This document shows positions 26,154-35,453 of a stretch of DNA of 42,054 bases, one piece after another. The notes under the pieces were generated by a model, which made no database searches, was not told the DNA's origin, and saw only the letters and a list, made by a program, of their open reading frames with translations. The stretch covers positions 1 to 42,054 of the forward strand of contig JAEUUO010000039.1 in the NCBI GenBank assembly GCA_016787575.1, given 5' to 3'. Every line of letters begins with the position of its first letter. The stretch's first letter is position 1. Origin of the DNA: Saprospiraceae bacterium. GTDB lineage: Bacteria > Bacteroidota > Bacteroidia > Chitinophagales > Saprospiraceae. The translations under genes were made by a program, and so were the position numbers.

Positions 26154-26929
26154 TAATTCCCTTTGAAGTTGGGTTTGCGTTTATTTAAAAATGCATCAAC
26201 ACCTTCACCGGCATCTTTGGTAATCATCAAATTGCCAAAAGAATCCAATTCCGATTCATAGCCTTGCATTTCAAAATCGAAATAGGAATTAACAATTTTG
26301 ATAACTTTCTGAATGGCGACGGGTGCTTTGGTTGCGATTTTACGAATGATCTCCAAAGATTTTTCGACTTCTTTCCCGGGTTCTACTACGTGATTTACCA
26401 ATCCAAGACGGTGGGCTTCTTCTGCAGAAATCATATCGCCGGTCATCAGCATTTCGATTGCCTTTCCTTTTCCAATGTAATGAATCAATCGTTGGGTCCC
26501 ACCATATCCGGGAATTAATCCAAGATTAACTTCTGGCTGACCAAATTTGGCATTGCTTCCTGCAACCCGAATGTGGCAGGCCATAGCCAATTCACAACCA
26601 CCTCCAAGCGCGAATCCATTTACGGCGGCAATAACAGGTATATTTAGTTTTTCAATTTCAGCAAACAGCATTTGCCCTTTTCTTCCCAATGCGATTCCCT
26701 CCTTTCTGCTAAGTCCGACAAATTCAGAAATATCCGCACCCGCGACAAAGGACTTGGGTCCGGCACCAGTTATGATTAAACCGCGGAGTTCATCGGTTTT
26801 GGCTTCAACCTCATCAATTGCGGCATTTAATTCGTCAATAACATTGTGATTTAATGCATTCATTGCCTGCTCCCGATTGATCGTCAAAATGCAGACATTG
26901 TTTTCATATTGCTTTATAACCTCATTCAT
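26153..26929 (-). CDS. Enoyl-CoA hydratase (crotonase family)
   Basis: A 258-aa crotonase. GAGPKSFVAGADISEF forms the CoA and oxyanion region, and FALGGGCELAMACHIRVAGSNAKFGQPEVNLGLIPGYGGTQRL is split over the active site. Both hydratase glutamates are present, Glu113 in GGGCE and Glu133 in GQPE, 20 apart as in rat mitochondrial enzyme (144/164). It should add water to trans-2-enoyl-CoA in beta-oxidation or in amino acid breakdown. No other beta-oxidation gene is nearby. A good promoter box lies 60 bases upstream. It is coupled to the downstream methyltransferase. Confidence 0.92.
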   Translation of the reverse strand: MNEVIKQYENNVCILTINREQAMNALNHNVIDELNAAIDEVEAKTDELRGLIITGAGPKSFVAGADISEFVGLSRKEGIALGRKGQMLFAEIEKLNIPVIAAVNGFALGGGCELAMACHIRVAGSNAKFGQPEVNLGLIPGYGGTQRLIHYIGKGKAIEMLMTGDMISAEEAHRLGLVNHVVEPGKEVEKSLEIIRKIATKAPVAIQKVIKIVNSYFDFEMQGYESELDSFGNLMITKDAGEGVDAFLNKRKPNFKGN

Positions 26930-26989
26930 GTTTTAATTAATTGATTGATTCAGAATTGTTTATGTATCTGAGATTTTATGTAACGGGTG

Positions 26990-26997
26990 CAAATATA
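26990..26997 (-). promoter_or_regulatory. -7 box TATATTTG for the crotonase-methyltransferase unit
   Basis: An exact TAnnTTTG match on the minus strand, 60 bases before the ATG at 26929. No TTTG at the -33 spacing. Confidence 0.6.
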
Positions 26998-27171
26998 TTG
27001 AGAACGGGCATTTCTTAATGAATCTTAAATATTTTGAAGGCATTGAGTTCATTTTTTAGAACCAGTTATCAAGAATCACATTCGTGCATACAAATACGTT
27101 ATACTGCCTATGATAGAATCAAATTTAAATGTTTTAGCGTTAAAATTTAGATGAAATCATGCATGGGGAAC

Positions 27172-27179
27172 TACCTTTG
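27172..27179 (+). promoter_or_regulatory. -7 box TACCTTTG for the choice-of-anchor B gene
   Basis: TACCTTTG fits TAnnTTTG and lies 21 bases before the ATG at 27201, so the leader would be about 14 bases. The rest of the 26930-27200 spacer is AT-rich and otherwise featureless. Confidence 0.55.
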
Positions 27180-27200
27180 ACGGAATTTTAATAAAATCAA

Positions 27201-29573
27201 ATGAAAAATATACTTTCCTTACTCTTCTATTTTGTTTTTTTTCAGGGTTTGATTGCCCAGGATGGTGATCTCAATATGAAAATTATAGCACATGTACCGG
27301 CACCCAGCGGTGGCAGTGGCATTTGGCATTATGTAGATCGGAATGGCATTGAATATGCAGCAATCGGAACCAGAGATGCATTGGATATTTACAGTCTTGA
27401 AGATCCAAGCAAGCCAATCCTTCGAGCAAGCGTAAAGGGTGTTAATACCATTTGGAGGGAAGTGTATGCCTATAAAGATTACATCTATGCGGTGACTGAT
27501 AATGCCTCTGACGGAGTGATTATTGTCAATATGAAAAATGCACCTGCTACAATAACCAGTAAGTTTTGGACAACAAACATTACTGCTAACAATCAAACTG
27601 CAAATATTACCACTTGCCATACTGTTTTTGTAGATGAAAAAGGAATTCTTTGTTTAAATGGATGCCGCCCTTGGCAAGGTGTATTGTTTTTTGATATCAA
27701 TCAGGATCCTGAAAACCCAAAATTTTTAGGAGCAGAAACGACTCGTTATAGTCACGATATGTTTATGAGAAGAGATACTTTATATTCATCAGAGATATAT
27801 GAAGGTCTTATGACTGCCTACGATGTAACTGACAAAACAAAACCTGTTGAAATCAATGGGGTTAAAACACCTTTTGCATTCACACATAATAATTGGCCAT
27901 CGGATGATAATCGCTACATGTTTACAACTGATGAGAAAGAAAATGCTTATGTAGCAGCCTACGATATTTCAGATATCCATAATATTAAACTTTTAGATCA
28001 GTGGAGACCAAAAGATACAGAAGGAACAGGTGTTATTCCACACAATACCCGATATCTGGATGGGTATTTGATAACTGCATACTATACAGACGGTGTAAAA
28101 ATTATTGATGCACACCGTCCTGAAAATTTAATTGAAGTAGGATCAGTTGATACTTATTTTGGAAATCAAACTGGGTTTCATGGCTGTTGGGGCGTGAGCC
28201 CATTTTTACCTAGCAAAACCATTATTGCATCTGATATCGAAGGGGGATTATTTATAATTAAGCCTGAATACATACGGGCCTGCTATTTGGAAGGAATTGT
28301 CCGCGACAGTCTTACAGATGAAGTTCTTTCAAATGTAACTGTCCGGCTTATCACACCCAGGAAAAACAATGAACTAACAAATCTTAAAGGAGAATATAAA
28401 ACCGGGTATGCTGATCCAGGAACCTACACGGTAGAATTTTCTCATCCAGATTATAATTCATTTTCCACATCAGCTGTTTTAGAAAACGGAGTTGTAACGA
28501 TTAAAAATGTGAAACTCTATCCTAAGAATACCATTGTCCAAAAAATTATTGTAAAAGAAAAAGGCAGTTTAAATTTAATTGCAGATGCTAAAATTGTTTT
28601 GTTTAACGCAAACAAAACAATTACAGCACAAACTGCTGCTGATGGAGTTGCCAGCATAAAAATTATTCAGGATAGTTTGGATTTTCAATTAGTGGTTGGA
28701 AAATGGGCTTATTTACATCATGCCGAACTATTTAGTTCATTAAGTCCGAAAGCTGAGATTGAAGTATTATTAGATAAAGGATATCAAGACGATTTCATCT
28801 TAGAACAAAATTGGACCACCAAAACATTTGCATCAACCGGTGCCTGGGTTCGTGGCGAACCCGTTGGAACTATCAGTGGCAATGATCAAGCTCAAACAGA
28901 ATTTGATGTTGATGGCGATCTTGGGGATGCGTGTTATGTAACTGGAAATGGAACTACTGATCCATCTGCAGCAGATGTGGATAATGGTGCTACTATTTTA
29001 ACCAGTCCAACAATGAATTTGAGTAAATACAATGAACCTTTATTAAACTATTCATACTGGTTTTTTAATGGAGGTGGCAACAATACTCCGAATGATAAAA
29101 TAAAATTTTATATTCTTTCTGGTACCGACACTTTAAAAATTGAAGAAATAAATAAAAGTGAATCTGCATGGATTGCAAAAGATCGGTTTGCAATTAAATC
29201 TTTAACCAACAAATTGGATGACATCAAATTTATGGTAAGTATTGCAGATGACAATCCTGGACATTTAGTTGAAGGTGGATTGGATGCATTTTTAGTATTT
29301 GATGGTAATCCTGTTGCAAACGAAGATGTGCAAGATAAATTTCGTATTGCATTAAGTGCAACTGTATTCGAACAACAAACCACTCTGATAAATCCTGATA
29401 GGCAATCTTTAGATTTCAGCATCAGCAATTTAAAAGGTCAAATTTTACAAACTGTCAAGGCAACGCACGAAACAGTAATTCCAATTGGAACTAATTTGGA
29501 TAAGGGTATTTATTTTATTCAGGTTAAGAATAATTTAGGTGTTACAAAAATTTTCAAAGTTGTGAAAATTTAA
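27201..29573 (+). CDS. Choice-of-anchor B family secreted protein with T9SS type A sorting domain
   Basis: A 790-aa exported protein with signal peptide (NILSLLFYFVFFQGLIAQ). Residues ~20-365 are the LVIVD/choice-of-anchor B propeller (GIWHYVDRNGIEYAAIGT, LDIYSLEDPSKP, THNNWPSDDNRYMFTTDEKE, VAAYDISDIHN). Two carboxypeptidase-regulatory-like beta domains follow (EGIVRDSLTDEVLSNVTVRL, VEFSHPDYNSF; then KGSLNLIADAKIVLF). A jelly-roll-like segment at about 535-700 opens with LEQNWTTKTFASTGAWVRGEP. The last 75 residues form the sorting domain (LDKGIYFIQVKNNLGVTKIFKV). Cell-surface or secreted location is well supported; ligand and function are not known. It has its own promoter, and a perfect inverted repeat lies after its stop. 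Confidence 0.9.
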   Translation: MKNILSLLFYFVFFQGLIAQDGDLNMKIIAHVPAPSGGSGIWHYVDRNGIEYAAIGTRDALDIYSLEDPSKPILRASVKGVNTIWREVYAYKDYIYAVTDNASDGVIIVNMKNAPATITSKFWTTNITANNQTANITTCHTVFVDEKGILCLNGCRPWQGVLFFDINQDPENPKFLGAETTRYSHDMFMRRDTLYSSEIYEGLMTAYDVTDKTKPVEINGVKTPFAFTHNNWPSDDNRYMFTTDEKENAYVAAYDISDIHNIKLLDQWRPKDTEGTGVIPHNTRYLDGYLITAYYTDGVKIIDAHRPENLIEVGSVDTYFGNQTGFHGCWGVSPFLPSKTIIASDIEGGLFIIKPEYIRACYLEGIVRDSLTDEVLSNVTVRLITPRKNNELTNLKGEYKTGYADPGTYTVEFSHPDYNSFSTSAVLENGVVTIKNVKLYPKNTIVQKIIVKEKGSLNLIADAKIVLFNANKTITAQTAADGVASIKIIQDSLDFQLVVGKWAYLHHAELFSSLSPKAEIEVLLDKGYQDDFILEQNWTTKTFASTGAWVRGEPVGTISGNDQAQTEFDVDGDLGDACYVTGNGTTDPSAADVDNGATILTSPTMNLSKYNEPLLNYSYWFFNGGGNNTPNDKIKFYILSGTDTLKIEEINKSESAWIAKDRFAIKSLTNKLDDIKFMVSIADDNPGHLVEGGLDAFLVFDGNPVANEDVQDKFRIALSATVFEQQTTLINPDRQSLDFSISNLKGQILQTVKATHETVIPIGTNLDKGIYFIQVKNNLGVTKIFKVVKI

Positions 29574-29591
29574 ATTTTATTTTAGTACTAA

Positions 29592-29641
29592 TAATTAATT
29601 TTCATCCAAGTTGTATATAACAGTTGGATGAAAATTAATTA
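29592..29641. repeat. Perfect 18-bp inverted repeat after the choice-of-anchor B gene
   Basis: Arms at 29592-29609 and 29624-29641 (ending CATCCAA, starting TTGGATG) are exact reverse complements around a 14-base loop. The stem lies 19 bases after the stop codon at 29573. It is AT-rich and lacks a T run after the right arm, so it may be an mRNA 3'-end stabiliser or a bidirectional terminator, not a textbook intrinsic one. Confidence 0.8.
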
Positions 29642-29971
29642 AGTTGCTCGCTCATATTAGAATTGATTTTACCGCATACAACCCATTTGTTTTACGAATT
29701 CAATCTTGTTGTCACAATCTTGGTTTGTGGATATTGCTTATTGCTTTTATTCAAATCAATGAGATCCCGTGTTGTTTTGAATTCTTTTCTAATCAACACA
29801 AGCCATACGGAGCTGCCTTTCAATCTTGAACCACCAATCCCGAATCTTGAAAATCTATTCGTAATCTTAGAGGGAATTGGATGCCAATTCAATGCTTTGA
29901 AAGACATTTTAGAGGACAAAGCAGCATTTACTGCTTAAATTGTGTCTTTGCTTATAGACAAATCTTCAATT
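29642..29971. other. Gene-poor spacer with a fading heptad array
   Basis: The 330 bases between the inverted repeat and the next start contain several overlapping small frames on both strands (for example 29663-29938 plus, 29692-29919 minus). None shows a recognisable domain, a consistent start or neighbour-like codon use, so I do not call a gene. The only structure is the heptad array at 29821-29869. TGTCTTTG at 29944-29951 is one mismatch from a -7 box for the next gene. Confidence 0.5.
29821..29869. repeat. Degenerate heptad tandem array E
   Basis: Seven consecutive 7-nt words read CAATCTT, GAACCAC, CAATCCC, GAATCTT, GAAAATC, TATTCGT and AATCTTA. The core on the other strand is AAGATTC, GGGATTG, GTGGTTC and AAGATTG. 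Conservation fades to the right. Confidence 0.55.
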
Positions 29972-32239
29972 ATGAAAGGCTTAGATCTTAATTGCACTTT
30001 TTTACATGCAATCCGTTACCTATTATTTTTAAGCCTAAATGGAATCGCTTGCCACCTTGTCTATGCCCAAAATTGCCCTAACATGGCAACCTTTTGTGAA
30101 GATGTACCTTTGACCTGTGGTGCAAATAATCTGAATAACTCAAGCTGTACGCTGGAGGCCTCAAACAATTACCAGGGTGATCGTTGCAATGAGTTATGTA
30201 CAGGATCTGCTCAAAACCAGACGCATTATGCATTCGTCAGCAATGGGTCCAAAATTGACATAATTGTAACGGTAAATAATTGTTCTAATGCCTGGGGTTA
30301 TAATCCTGGCCTTGATTTTGGAATGAGTACCTCTTGTTGTGGAGGCGAAAAAATTGCTTGTAAAAGATCTCCCCAGCCAATTCCACCAAATTATCAACTT
30401 AAAATCACAATTGCCAGTCCAATCCCTTGCAAAATCTATTATATGGATTTGGATGGTTACGAGGGGAGTGTATGCGATTATACGATAAATATAACCGGCG
30501 GTAATGCTCCGCAACCTTTGATTCTGAAAAATATTAATAACGATGCAAATAACATCATTGAAATGAGTCAGGGTGCCTGTTCACAAAAGTTTAAAGTCGA
30601 CCCTTTGAATGAGCCATGCGAGGGTTATTTTGAATGGACCCTCGATGGGCAAGCCTTAAATGACTTCGACCGGGAAGTCAGGCTTGATTTTCCCAATGAG
30701 GGAGATTTTGTACTTTGCGTTCAGGGGTATATTGGGGTTCCTAATTATAATTGTGGACAGTCGAATCTCACATGCACTACAATCAAGGTGAAAAAGGATC
30801 AACTCTATGGGAACACTCGGATTCTCTGCAATGAACAAAGAGGATTTAAATGGCACCAACAAAAAATTAATTCAAGTGGTGTTTATACTCAAGGGTTCAA
30901 TACTGCCTGTCATATATTTGACAGCATTGTAGAATTTATCTTACTTCCAAAACCGGAATCAGGTAGGATTAATTATGTTTCATGCACTAGAAGCGACCCC
31001 TATTTCGATCCAATACAAAAAAACTATTATAGAAATTGTACAGCGAATCAAAAAATACCTATACCTAAATCGACAGAGATTTATGCTTGTGATAGCAGCT
31101 ATATTTTGAATGTAGCATATGTCGATTTGAAAACTAACTTTCATCTAACCTGTAAAAACGGAAATGTATTTATGGTTCCTGAAATTGTCAATTATACAGA
31201 TACTTGTGGGATTGGAATCGAGATGAAATACAGCTACTCTTGGTTTGAAAAAACCAATAACAATCCAATATTTATTGGTTCAAGTCAGGAGCTGAAAATT
31301 ATAAAAAAAGGGAATTACCAATTGCTGGTTTTGGTTCAATATTCATTCGGCAGCGAATCAGGCATTTGTAACTTTACTTTTGATGAAGAAATAGATGAAG
31401 ATTCCTACTTAACTTCACCTAATACAGGAAGTTTATTGGGAAAAAATGAAGTCTGCAAAGGCGATATTGAATGTTATGCAATTAAAGACATCGTTAAAGA
31501 TCCCTTTTCATTTAATTGGAATGTGGTTGAAGGTGATATTATAACAACGAATCCTGATTTAAAAGATAGTATTTGTGTCCGCTGGCATAAAAACAGCAGT
31601 ATGGCAGGCGGTAAAATTTGCGTTAGCTATTCAGATTCCTGTTCAAGTAGTTTGCAAGCATGCCTGGATATTGCGTTTGGTCGGTCGGAAAAAAATATTG
31701 CTGGCCCGGACCAAGAACTTGGCGGTGTGCTTGGGACCAAATTAAATGCTCAAGGAAAGAAAGGCCTTTGGTCTTATGCCGGCGGACCTGGCACTGCACA
31801 TTTCGCAGATCCTACAGACCCAAAAACGAGGGTACGAGTTTCCCGTTTTGGAGCCTATACGTTCAAGTGGACCACCATAGAAGACGGTTGTGAAATCTAT
31901 GGATTTCTTACTATTAATTTTTATATAGAATTTCCACAGTTACAAGGTGAATACATCCCCCCATTTAAAGGTTATGGGTTAACAGGCCCATCTGTAGATT
32001 TATTTCAATCACACTATTTAAATCGCCAACTTAACATCAAATTTTCAGCAGAAATAAAACAGTCAATCCGATATCAAATTATTAATATACAGGGACAATT
32101 AATTGACGTCGGAACAATTTCACAAAATCTAAATGAATCTTCGATATATGTAAACATCGATTTAAAACCCGGAATTTACTTTCTCAATATAGAATCTGGA
32201 AATTTGAATCGTGTATCAAGATTTGTTGTCTTCGATTAA
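29972..32239 (+). CDS. Secreted Ig-like/PKD-type protein with T9SS type A sorting domain
   Basis: About 755 aa. I use the ATG at 29972; the GTG at 29942 would add only MSLLIDKSSI ahead of a normal signal peptide (HAIRYLLFLSLNGIACHLVYAQ). The N-terminal third is unusually rich in cysteine (CPNMATFCEDVPLTCG, SSCTLEASN, DRCNELCTG), suggesting disulfides outside the cytoplasm. The middle has PKD/Ig-type segments (GDIECYAIKDIVKDPFSFNW, then VEGDIITTNP), followed by an SPRLKSRFG-like GPGTAHFADPTDPKTRVRV segment with the pattern seen in Bacteroidota gliding-type surface proteins. The C-terminus is a type A sorting domain (DLKPGIYFLNIESGNLNRVSRFVV). T9SS export is expected. No enzyme motif; ligand unknown. 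Confidence 0.85.
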   Translation: MKGLDLNCTFLHAIRYLLFLSLNGIACHLVYAQNCPNMATFCEDVPLTCGANNLNNSSCTLEASNNYQGDRCNELCTGSAQNQTHYAFVSNGSKIDIIVTVNNCSNAWGYNPGLDFGMSTSCCGGEKIACKRSPQPIPPNYQLKITIASPIPCKIYYMDLDGYEGSVCDYTINITGGNAPQPLILKNINNDANNIIEMSQGACSQKFKVDPLNEPCEGYFEWTLDGQALNDFDREVRLDFPNEGDFVLCVQGYIGVPNYNCGQSNLTCTTIKVKKDQLYGNTRILCNEQRGFKWHQQKINSSGVYTQGFNTACHIFDSIVEFILLPKPESGRINYVSCTRSDPYFDPIQKNYYRNCTANQKIPIPKSTEIYACDSSYILNVAYVDLKTNFHLTCKNGNVFMVPEIVNYTDTCGIGIEMKYSYSWFEKTNNNPIFIGSSQELKIIKKGNYQLLVLVQYSFGSESGICNFTFDEEIDEDSYLTSPNTGSLLGKNEVCKGDIECYAIKDIVKDPFSFNWNVVEGDIITTNPDLKDSICVRWHKNSSMAGGKICVSYSDSCSSSLQACLDIAFGRSEKNIAGPDQELGGVLGTKLNAQGKKGLWSYAGGPGTAHFADPTDPKTRVRVSRFGAYTFKWTTIEDGCEIYGFLTINFYIEFPQLQGEYIPPFKGYGLTGPSVDLFQSHYLNRQLNIKFSAEIKQSIRYQIINIQGQLIDVGTISQNLNESSIYVNIDLKPGIYFLNIESGNLNRVSRFVVFD

Positions 32240-32339
32240 AATCGATGTGTGTTTTTGAAATAGCTAACAAAAAATAAATCCTTTGTCGGTATATGCGAAA
32301 GATTCTGGAATAACCAGGACCCAAAACATACATGCTTAA

Positions 32340-32789
32340 TTAACTTATTTTAAAATTTCGGTCGAGATTTCTTTTTTCATCCTTTTCTTTAATGGATTCT
32401 CTTTTGTCGTAAGATTTTTTACCAGATACCAACACAATTTCAACTTTAATGATGCCCCGGTCGGCTGTATAAATTTTATAGGGGATGAGGGTTAAGCCCT
32501 TTTCAGAAATTTTGCGTTCGATTTTGCGAATTTCATCTTTATTTAATAAAAGTTTTCGATTTTGTTTGGGATTGTACTCTGCATCTGCACTTTGTTTGTA
32601 TGGATTGATGTTCAAATTTTTAATCCACACCTCCCCATGTTCAACCATACAATAGGCATCGCTCATGTTTGCGTTGCCTGCTTTAATGGATTTAACTTCA
32701 GGGCCGGATAAAAGAATTCCAGCCTCATAGGTTTGAATAAAATTATAGAGGTAAGTTGCTTTTCGGTTTAGGATTTCAATATTTTTCAC
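32340..32789 (-). CDS. smpB: SsrA-binding protein
   Basis: A 149-aa SmpB. The signature is NRKATYLYNFIQTYEAGILLSGPEVKSIKAGNANMSDAYC, then EVWIKNLNINPYK, NRKLLLNKDEIRKI and GLTLIPYKIYT. The basic C-terminal tail YDKRESIKEKDEKRNLDRN is the part that enters the mRNA channel. It binds tmRNA and helps free stalled ribosomes. The tmRNA gene itself is not in the window as far as I can see. The start overlaps the lipoprotein stop by four bases (ATGA), so it is translationally coupled. Confidence 0.97.
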   Translation of the reverse strand: MKNIEILNRKATYLYNFIQTYEAGILLSGPEVKSIKAGNANMSDAYCMVEHGEVWIKNLNINPYKQSADAEYNPKQNRKLLLNKDEIRKIERKISEKGLTLIPYKIYTADRGIIKVEIVLVSGKKSYDKRESIKEKDEKRNLDRNFKIS

Positions 32790-33256
32790 TGGGTTGCGTA
32801 ACGACTGTAATCGAAAATCATTTTTTTATCTCCATCTTTATTGGAAATCGTAGCTGTCATAACATCAAATGCTTCCTTCTTATATTGAATAATTTGCGGA
32901 AAGTCATTTTGTTCATTCACAAATTTTAAAGTAATTACTGGATCTGGCATCCAGGTAAATAAAATTGGAACATTGTTATTTTCTTTTATAATTGCTTCAA
33001 AATACCAAGATTTATTGTCTTTGGAAAAAATACGCATCTTTTCTTTAATCGTGGCATACCCAGCATTCATATCATAACTTAATCCACTGTATTCCATTTC
33101 AGAAATTTTAACCCATTTTTCATAAACTTCTAAATCTTTTTGTTTCCATTTACCTACAATCCAATCTACGTCAATAGGTTTTTTATTGACTAATTTAGGT
33201 GCAGAGCCACAGGAACAAAGGATCAAAAGAACGAGACAACTGAATATCGATTTCAT
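32786..33256 (-). CDS. Lipoprotein, possibly DUF6265-like
   Basis: A 156-aa lipoprotein with signal KSIFSCLVLLILCSC (lipidated Cys near 16). The mature part starts a beta-barrel-like domain: VDWIVGKWKQKDLEVYEKWVKISEMEYSGLSY, then ATIKEKMRIFSKDNKSWYFEAII and VITLKFVNEQNDFPQIIQY. The W-x-G-x-W and YEKW-x-x-ISE patterns recall DUF6265 proteins, but I cannot verify that here. It lies 25 bases after DPP IV and overlaps smpB by four bases, so it is part of a tight minus-strand run. Function unknown. Confidence 0.72.
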   Translation of the reverse strand: MKSIFSCLVLLILCSCGSAPKLVNKKPIDVDWIVGKWKQKDLEVYEKWVKISEMEYSGLSYDMNAGYATIKEKMRIFSKDNKSWYFEAIIKENNNVPILFTWMPDPVITLKFVNEQNDFPQIIQYKKEAFDVMTATISNKDGDKKMIFDYSRYATQ

Positions 33257-33281
33257 ATTATGAGTTTAATTTTACTATTTA

Positions 33282-35453
33282 TTAGATTTTTTCCAATACA
33301 AAGGAAGTCATTTTTGTATACAAATGAATACGTGCATTTTGACCACTGATTCCGTGATTTCTATTTGGATAAAAGTAGGTATCAAATTGCTTTTTATTTT
33401 TTATCAGTGCATTGGCCATTTCAGCGGTATTTTGAAAATGCACATTGTCATCAGCCAATCCATGTACCAATAAATAATTTCCCTTTAAACGATCTGCAAA
33501 GTTAACCGGAGAATTCTCTTCATAAGCTTTTGCATTGTCTTTTGTACGTTTCATATATCTTTCAGTATAAATAGAATCATACCATTTCCAATTGGTCACC
33601 GGAGCAACTGCAATAGCCGATTTAAAAACCTCATTACCTTTTAAAATGCATAAACTGGACATGTAGCCACCATAACTCCAACCAAAAATTCCAATGCGGC
33701 TTCCATCTACATAGGGCAATTCAGAAAGGTATTTGGCAGCATCGATTTGGTCTTCAGTTTCCAATTTTCCCAATTGCAAATAGGTCATTTTTTTAAATGC
33801 TTCGCCGCGACCACCGGTTCCCCGATTGTCAACAATACAAATAATATAATCTTTTTGAGCCAGCATTTGCAACCAATAATACTGTCCAAAACTATTCCAG
33901 CGATTCATCACTTGCTGGCTTCCAGGACCTCCATAGAGAAACATGAATATCGGATACTTTTTGGCAGGATTGAAATCAACAGGTTTAATTATTAATGAAT
34001 TCAATGGGTCTCCGTGTTTATTAAAAATGCTGTTAATTTCAACATTGGACAATTTATAAGATCTTAACTTTTCACTCAATGTCTGATTGGATTCCAAAAC
34101 CCGGATTAATTTTCCCTCACTATTGACTAAGCTATAAACTGGCGGAGTGTTAATCTCTGAATGCATCAAAATGATGTATTTAAATCCCGGACTTACTTGC
34201 ACATTGTTAAATCCGGGTACTGTTGCAATTGGACTAAGTTGTTTGGTATCTAAATTTAATTTATAAACAGCCCGATCCAATCCATTATTAACTGCTTTCT
34301 GAAATATGATGTGCTGTTGTGATTGATCCATGCCGTAAATTTCTGTCAGCTCCTCATTCCCTTCAGTTAACATGTTTATCAACCGTCCATCGGGCCCATA
34401 TAAATAAACTTGATTGTAACCGGAAGCTTCACTGGTCCAAATAAAATTGTGATTGGCAAGGAAATGTAAATTGTCGTGCAAGTCGATATAATAATTGCTC
34501 TTTTCTTCAAGAAGGGTTTTAAATTTATTATTGGTAACGGTATTTACAATAAGTTTTAATTGATTTTGATCCCGATTTATCCAGGTGATGCACAATTCAT
34601 CCTCTTTTCCTGTCCATTTAATTCTTGGCAAATAATCATCTTCTCTTGGTCCGATATCCAATTGAGTTGTTTTTTTCTTTTTCAATGAGTAATTCCAAAC
34701 TGTAAGCTGGGAATTTTCCTCTCCGACTTTTGGGTATTTAAAGGTATAGGGCTCGGGATAAGCATCGTTTTTGTAATACTCTAAGGTAAATTCTTTGACA
34801 CGACTTTCATCAAATCTCAAATAAGCGATATCATTTCCGGATGGAGACCATTCATACGCTTTGGTCAATGTAAATTCCTCTTCATATACCCAATCTGAGG
34901 CACCGTTGATAATGAAATTTTTCTTTCCATCATGAGTGATTTGTGTTACATCCCCATGTTTTAGATCCTGAAAATACAAATTATTTTCGAATATAAATGC
35001 GAGCTTGTCTCCACTTGGATTAAATGATGGATACATTACTTTATTTGATGGATGTATTCGTTGAAGTTTTTCTGATTCTATATCATAGACATAATATGTT
35101 GCTCTTGAAGAATAGCGATAAATTCCTTCAGATTCTGTTTTCAACAATAATTTTTTTTCGTCTGAACTGAATTCAAAAGATTCCAATTTGTCTTTGATGA
35201 GTCCATTTTCAATCAGTGAGGCATCCAGGATGGTTTTTTTTTCTTCTCCACTCAATAAATAAAATTGGATAATTTTAGAGTTTTGTAAGCGCACAAAAGT
35301 CTGATCATCCTTCATAAATTGAAATCCGGGAATTCCTTTTGTTACAAAGCTTCCTTTTTCATAGATGTCCTCCAGTGTGATTTCTTTTAATTGAGCTGTA
35401 AGGAACTGAATCCAAAAAAGTCCAAAAATTGCAATAGCAAAACGATGCTTCAT
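33282..35453 (-). CDS. Dipeptidyl peptidase IV-like S9 family peptidase
   Basis: A 723-aa secreted prolyl peptidase. A signal peptide (RFAIAIFGLFWIQFLTAQ) leads to an eight-bladed propeller containing SDWVYEEEF (about residue 190), whose Glu-Glu pair binds the substrate N-terminus in DPP IV. The C-terminal alpha/beta-hydrolase domain has the nucleophile Ser593 in GWSYGGYMSS, Asp668 in HGLADDNVHF and His700 in NRNHGISG. All three match human DPP IV spacing. It should release X-Pro or X-Ala dipeptides from peptides outside the cell. The start overlaps the ALDH stop by four bases (ATGA). Confidence 0.95.
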   Translation of the reverse strand: MKHRFAIAIFGLFWIQFLTAQLKEITLEDIYEKGSFVTKGIPGFQFMKDDQTFVRLQNSKIIQFYLLSGEEKKTILDASLIENGLIKDKLESFEFSSDEKKLLLKTESEGIYRYSSRATYYVYDIESEKLQRIHPSNKVMYPSFNPSGDKLAFIFENNLYFQDLKHGDVTQITHDGKKNFIINGASDWVYEEEFTLTKAYEWSPSGNDIAYLRFDESRVKEFTLEYYKNDAYPEPYTFKYPKVGEENSQLTVWNYSLKKKKTTQLDIGPREDDYLPRIKWTGKEDELCITWINRDQNQLKLIVNTVTNNKFKTLLEEKSNYYIDLHDNLHFLANHNFIWTSEASGYNQVYLYGPDGRLINMLTEGNEELTEIYGMDQSQQHIIFQKAVNNGLDRAVYKLNLDTKQLSPIATVPGFNNVQVSPGFKYIILMHSEINTPPVYSLVNSEGKLIRVLESNQTLSEKLRSYKLSNVEINSIFNKHGDPLNSLIIKPVDFNPAKKYPIFMFLYGGPGSQQVMNRWNSFGQYYWLQMLAQKDYIICIVDNRGTGGRGEAFKKMTYLQLGKLETEDQIDAAKYLSELPYVDGSRIGIFGWSYGGYMSSLCILKGNEVFKSAIAVAPVTNWKWYDSIYTERYMKRTKDNAKAYEENSPVNFADRLKGNYLLVHGLADDNVHFQNTAEMANALIKNKKQFDTYFYPNRNHGISGQNARIHLYTKMTSFVLEKI

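Noticed and set aside
29663..29938. A 91-codon plus-strand frame and an overlapping minus-strand frame in the large gap
   Set aside because: No domain, no consistent start signal, and the heptad array runs through both frames; they look like chance frames in a spacer.
32240..32339. tmRNA gene next to smpB
   Set aside because: The spacer is too short and shows no tag-like open frame or tRNA-Ala-like ends.
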